Shown piece after piece: positions 22,275-22,614 of a stretch of 22,614 nt of DNA (position 1 is the first letter of the stretch; each line of letters opens with the position of its first letter). This DNA comes from a virus. The stretch is from IMG/VR virus record IMGVR_UViG_3300003873_000071, positions 1 through 22,614 of that record. The stretch is one strand, 5' to 3'. The notes below the pieces were generated by a model, which was not told where the DNA came from, made no database searches, and saw only the letters and a program-made list of their open reading frames with translations. The position numbers were made by a program, and so were the translations under genes.

Positions 22275-22472
22275 TCACTTTATCACCTTATAATTTAAAT
22301 TTAACGGTTTAATTTTTGTTGTATTTACATCAAATGTTTGTAATTTAGGACATTTTGTATGAACATAAACTATCTTAGTAATTACCTGTGGTTGTCTACT
22401 ACATCCACTAAAGCTTAAGTTTATAAGTACCAGGGATATTATTAATATCACTGCTGGAATTCTTATCATCAT
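22275..22472 (-). CDS. Outer-membrane spanin lipoprotein (Rz1-like)
   Basis: 65-aa lipoprotein. The basic start MMIR is followed by a hydrophobic signal segment (PAVILIISLVLINLSF) and a lipobox-like FSGC with the lipidated Cys23 (Phe at -3 is unusual). The mature part, SRQPQVITKIVYVHTKCPKL, resembles Rz1-like proteins with their VxxxCPxL motif. It would join the outer membrane to the inner-membrane spanin during the last step of Gram-negative lysis. The start has AAGGAG at ideal spacing and lies inside the 3' end of another open frame, the classical overlapped spanin layout. Confidence 0.75.
   Translation of the reverse strand: MMIRIPAVILIISLVLINLSFSGCSRQPQVITKIVYVHTKCPKLQTFDVNTTKIKPLNLNYKVIK
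22279..22302 (-). repeat. 24-bp direct repeat, copy B (right edge of fibre cassette)
   Basis: Identical to 18939-18962, including AAGGTGAT. At the position equivalent to the ATG in the other copy there is GTG (22276-22278), followed by AAA and TGA, so no gene starts there. This copy lies within the final codons of the outer spanin gene. Confidence 0.9.
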
Positions 22473-22614
22473 TTTTAATCTCCTTCTTTATTTGTTTTTT
22501 AATCTCTTTTTGTTTAATACTAAATATTTTATTTTTAGTACTAATTTTTTGCTGTATATTTTTAGTATTTAAATTATTTATTTTTACTTTCTGTATTATA
22601 TTCTTATTTTGTAA
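22408..22614 (-). CDS. Inner-membrane spanin, C-terminal part (Rz-like), cut by the window edge
   Basis: An open frame runs in from the right edge for 68 codons and ends at TAG 22408-22410, overlapping the outer spanin gene by 65 nt in another frame. The visible part is strongly charged and helical (NIIQKVKINNLNTKNIQQK, then KQKEIKKQIKKEI), as in the periplasmic coiled coil of Rz-type proteins. It ends with a loose tail (GTYKLKL). The N-terminal membrane anchor would be beyond the edge. Identification rests mainly on the nested arrangement with a convincing Rz1-like lipoprotein. Confidence 0.6.
   Translation of the reverse strand, partial: LQNKNIIQKVKINNLNTKNIQQKISTKNKIFSIKQKEIKKQIKKEIKNDDKNSSSDINNIPGTYKLKL

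Noticed and set aside
1-22614. tRNA genes, rRNA, insertion sequences
   Set aside because: I saw no cloverleaf-like GC-richer segments, no transposase frames and no terminal inverted repeats of the insertion-sequence type.

Overview
This window looks like part of the genome of a T4-type (contractile-tail) bacteriophage infecting a very AT-rich host. All recognisable genes lie on the minus strand, so transcription runs from high to low coordinates. They are tightly packed, often with 1-17 nt overlaps and AAGG/GGAG-type ribosome binding sites. The T4 core homologues seen are gene 43 (DNA polymerase, split in two), gp44, gp46, gp47, UvsW, UvsY, a gp55-like late sigma factor and a probable gp33-like co-activator. 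Seven near-identical promoters combine an extended -10 (TGATATAAT) with two TTTAA boxes 11 bp apart and no TTGACA -35 box. This resembles the periodic AT-rich sigma70 promoters described for Campylobacter/Helicobacter, so a Campylobacterota host is a reasonable inference but is not proven.

Right part (about 16.7-22.6 kb): lysis and structural genes with none of the seven promoters. In transcription order they are an overlapping inner/outer spanin pair at the right edge; a micro-ORF; a large tail fibre or receptor-binding protein (G8-like N-terminus, beta-helix, carbohydrate-binding-like domain) in visibly less AT-rich DNA; three small proteins, one a tail-associated Ig-like protein; a small coiled-coil protein; a two-TM protein; a LydA-like holin; a tail-tube-fold protein; and a GH108 endolysin. 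A perfect 24-bp direct repeat brackets the fibre cassette. A 20-bp-stem hairpin separates this block from the next.

Middle (about 11.3-16.5 kb): a 1042-aa protein whose last two-thirds contains three motifs in the order and character of superfamily A polymerases (DLSNSAY, SRAAK...NG, IHDEI). It is probably a TV-Pol-like primase-polymerase or another highly divergent A-family enzyme, expressed from a promoter so close to its ATG that the mRNA should be leaderless. Its 3' end carries 9-nt tandem repeats and a dense run of perfect hairpins, next to the uvsY promoter. T4 has a replication origin at uvsY, so this is an origin candidate. UvsY and UvsW (recombination-dependent replication) follow.

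Left part (about 0-11.3 kb): an HTH protein and a small unknown protein, then a late-transcription/recombination operon (gp55-like, gp47, gp46, gp33-like), an orphan 160-aa gene, the gp44 clamp loader, and the split gene 43. The polymerase is broken between Exo II and Exo III by a GIY-YIG endonuclease gene. That endonuclease carries fourteen perfectly phased 32-residue repeats and is preceded by a striking interlocked inverted-repeat element. The downstream polymerase half has its own promoter and a TTG start, and the upstream half ends in a tail that looks like part of a Hint/intein fold. The sliding clamp (gp45) and gp62 were not recognised in the window. I saw no tRNA, rRNA, CRISPR or insertion sequence.
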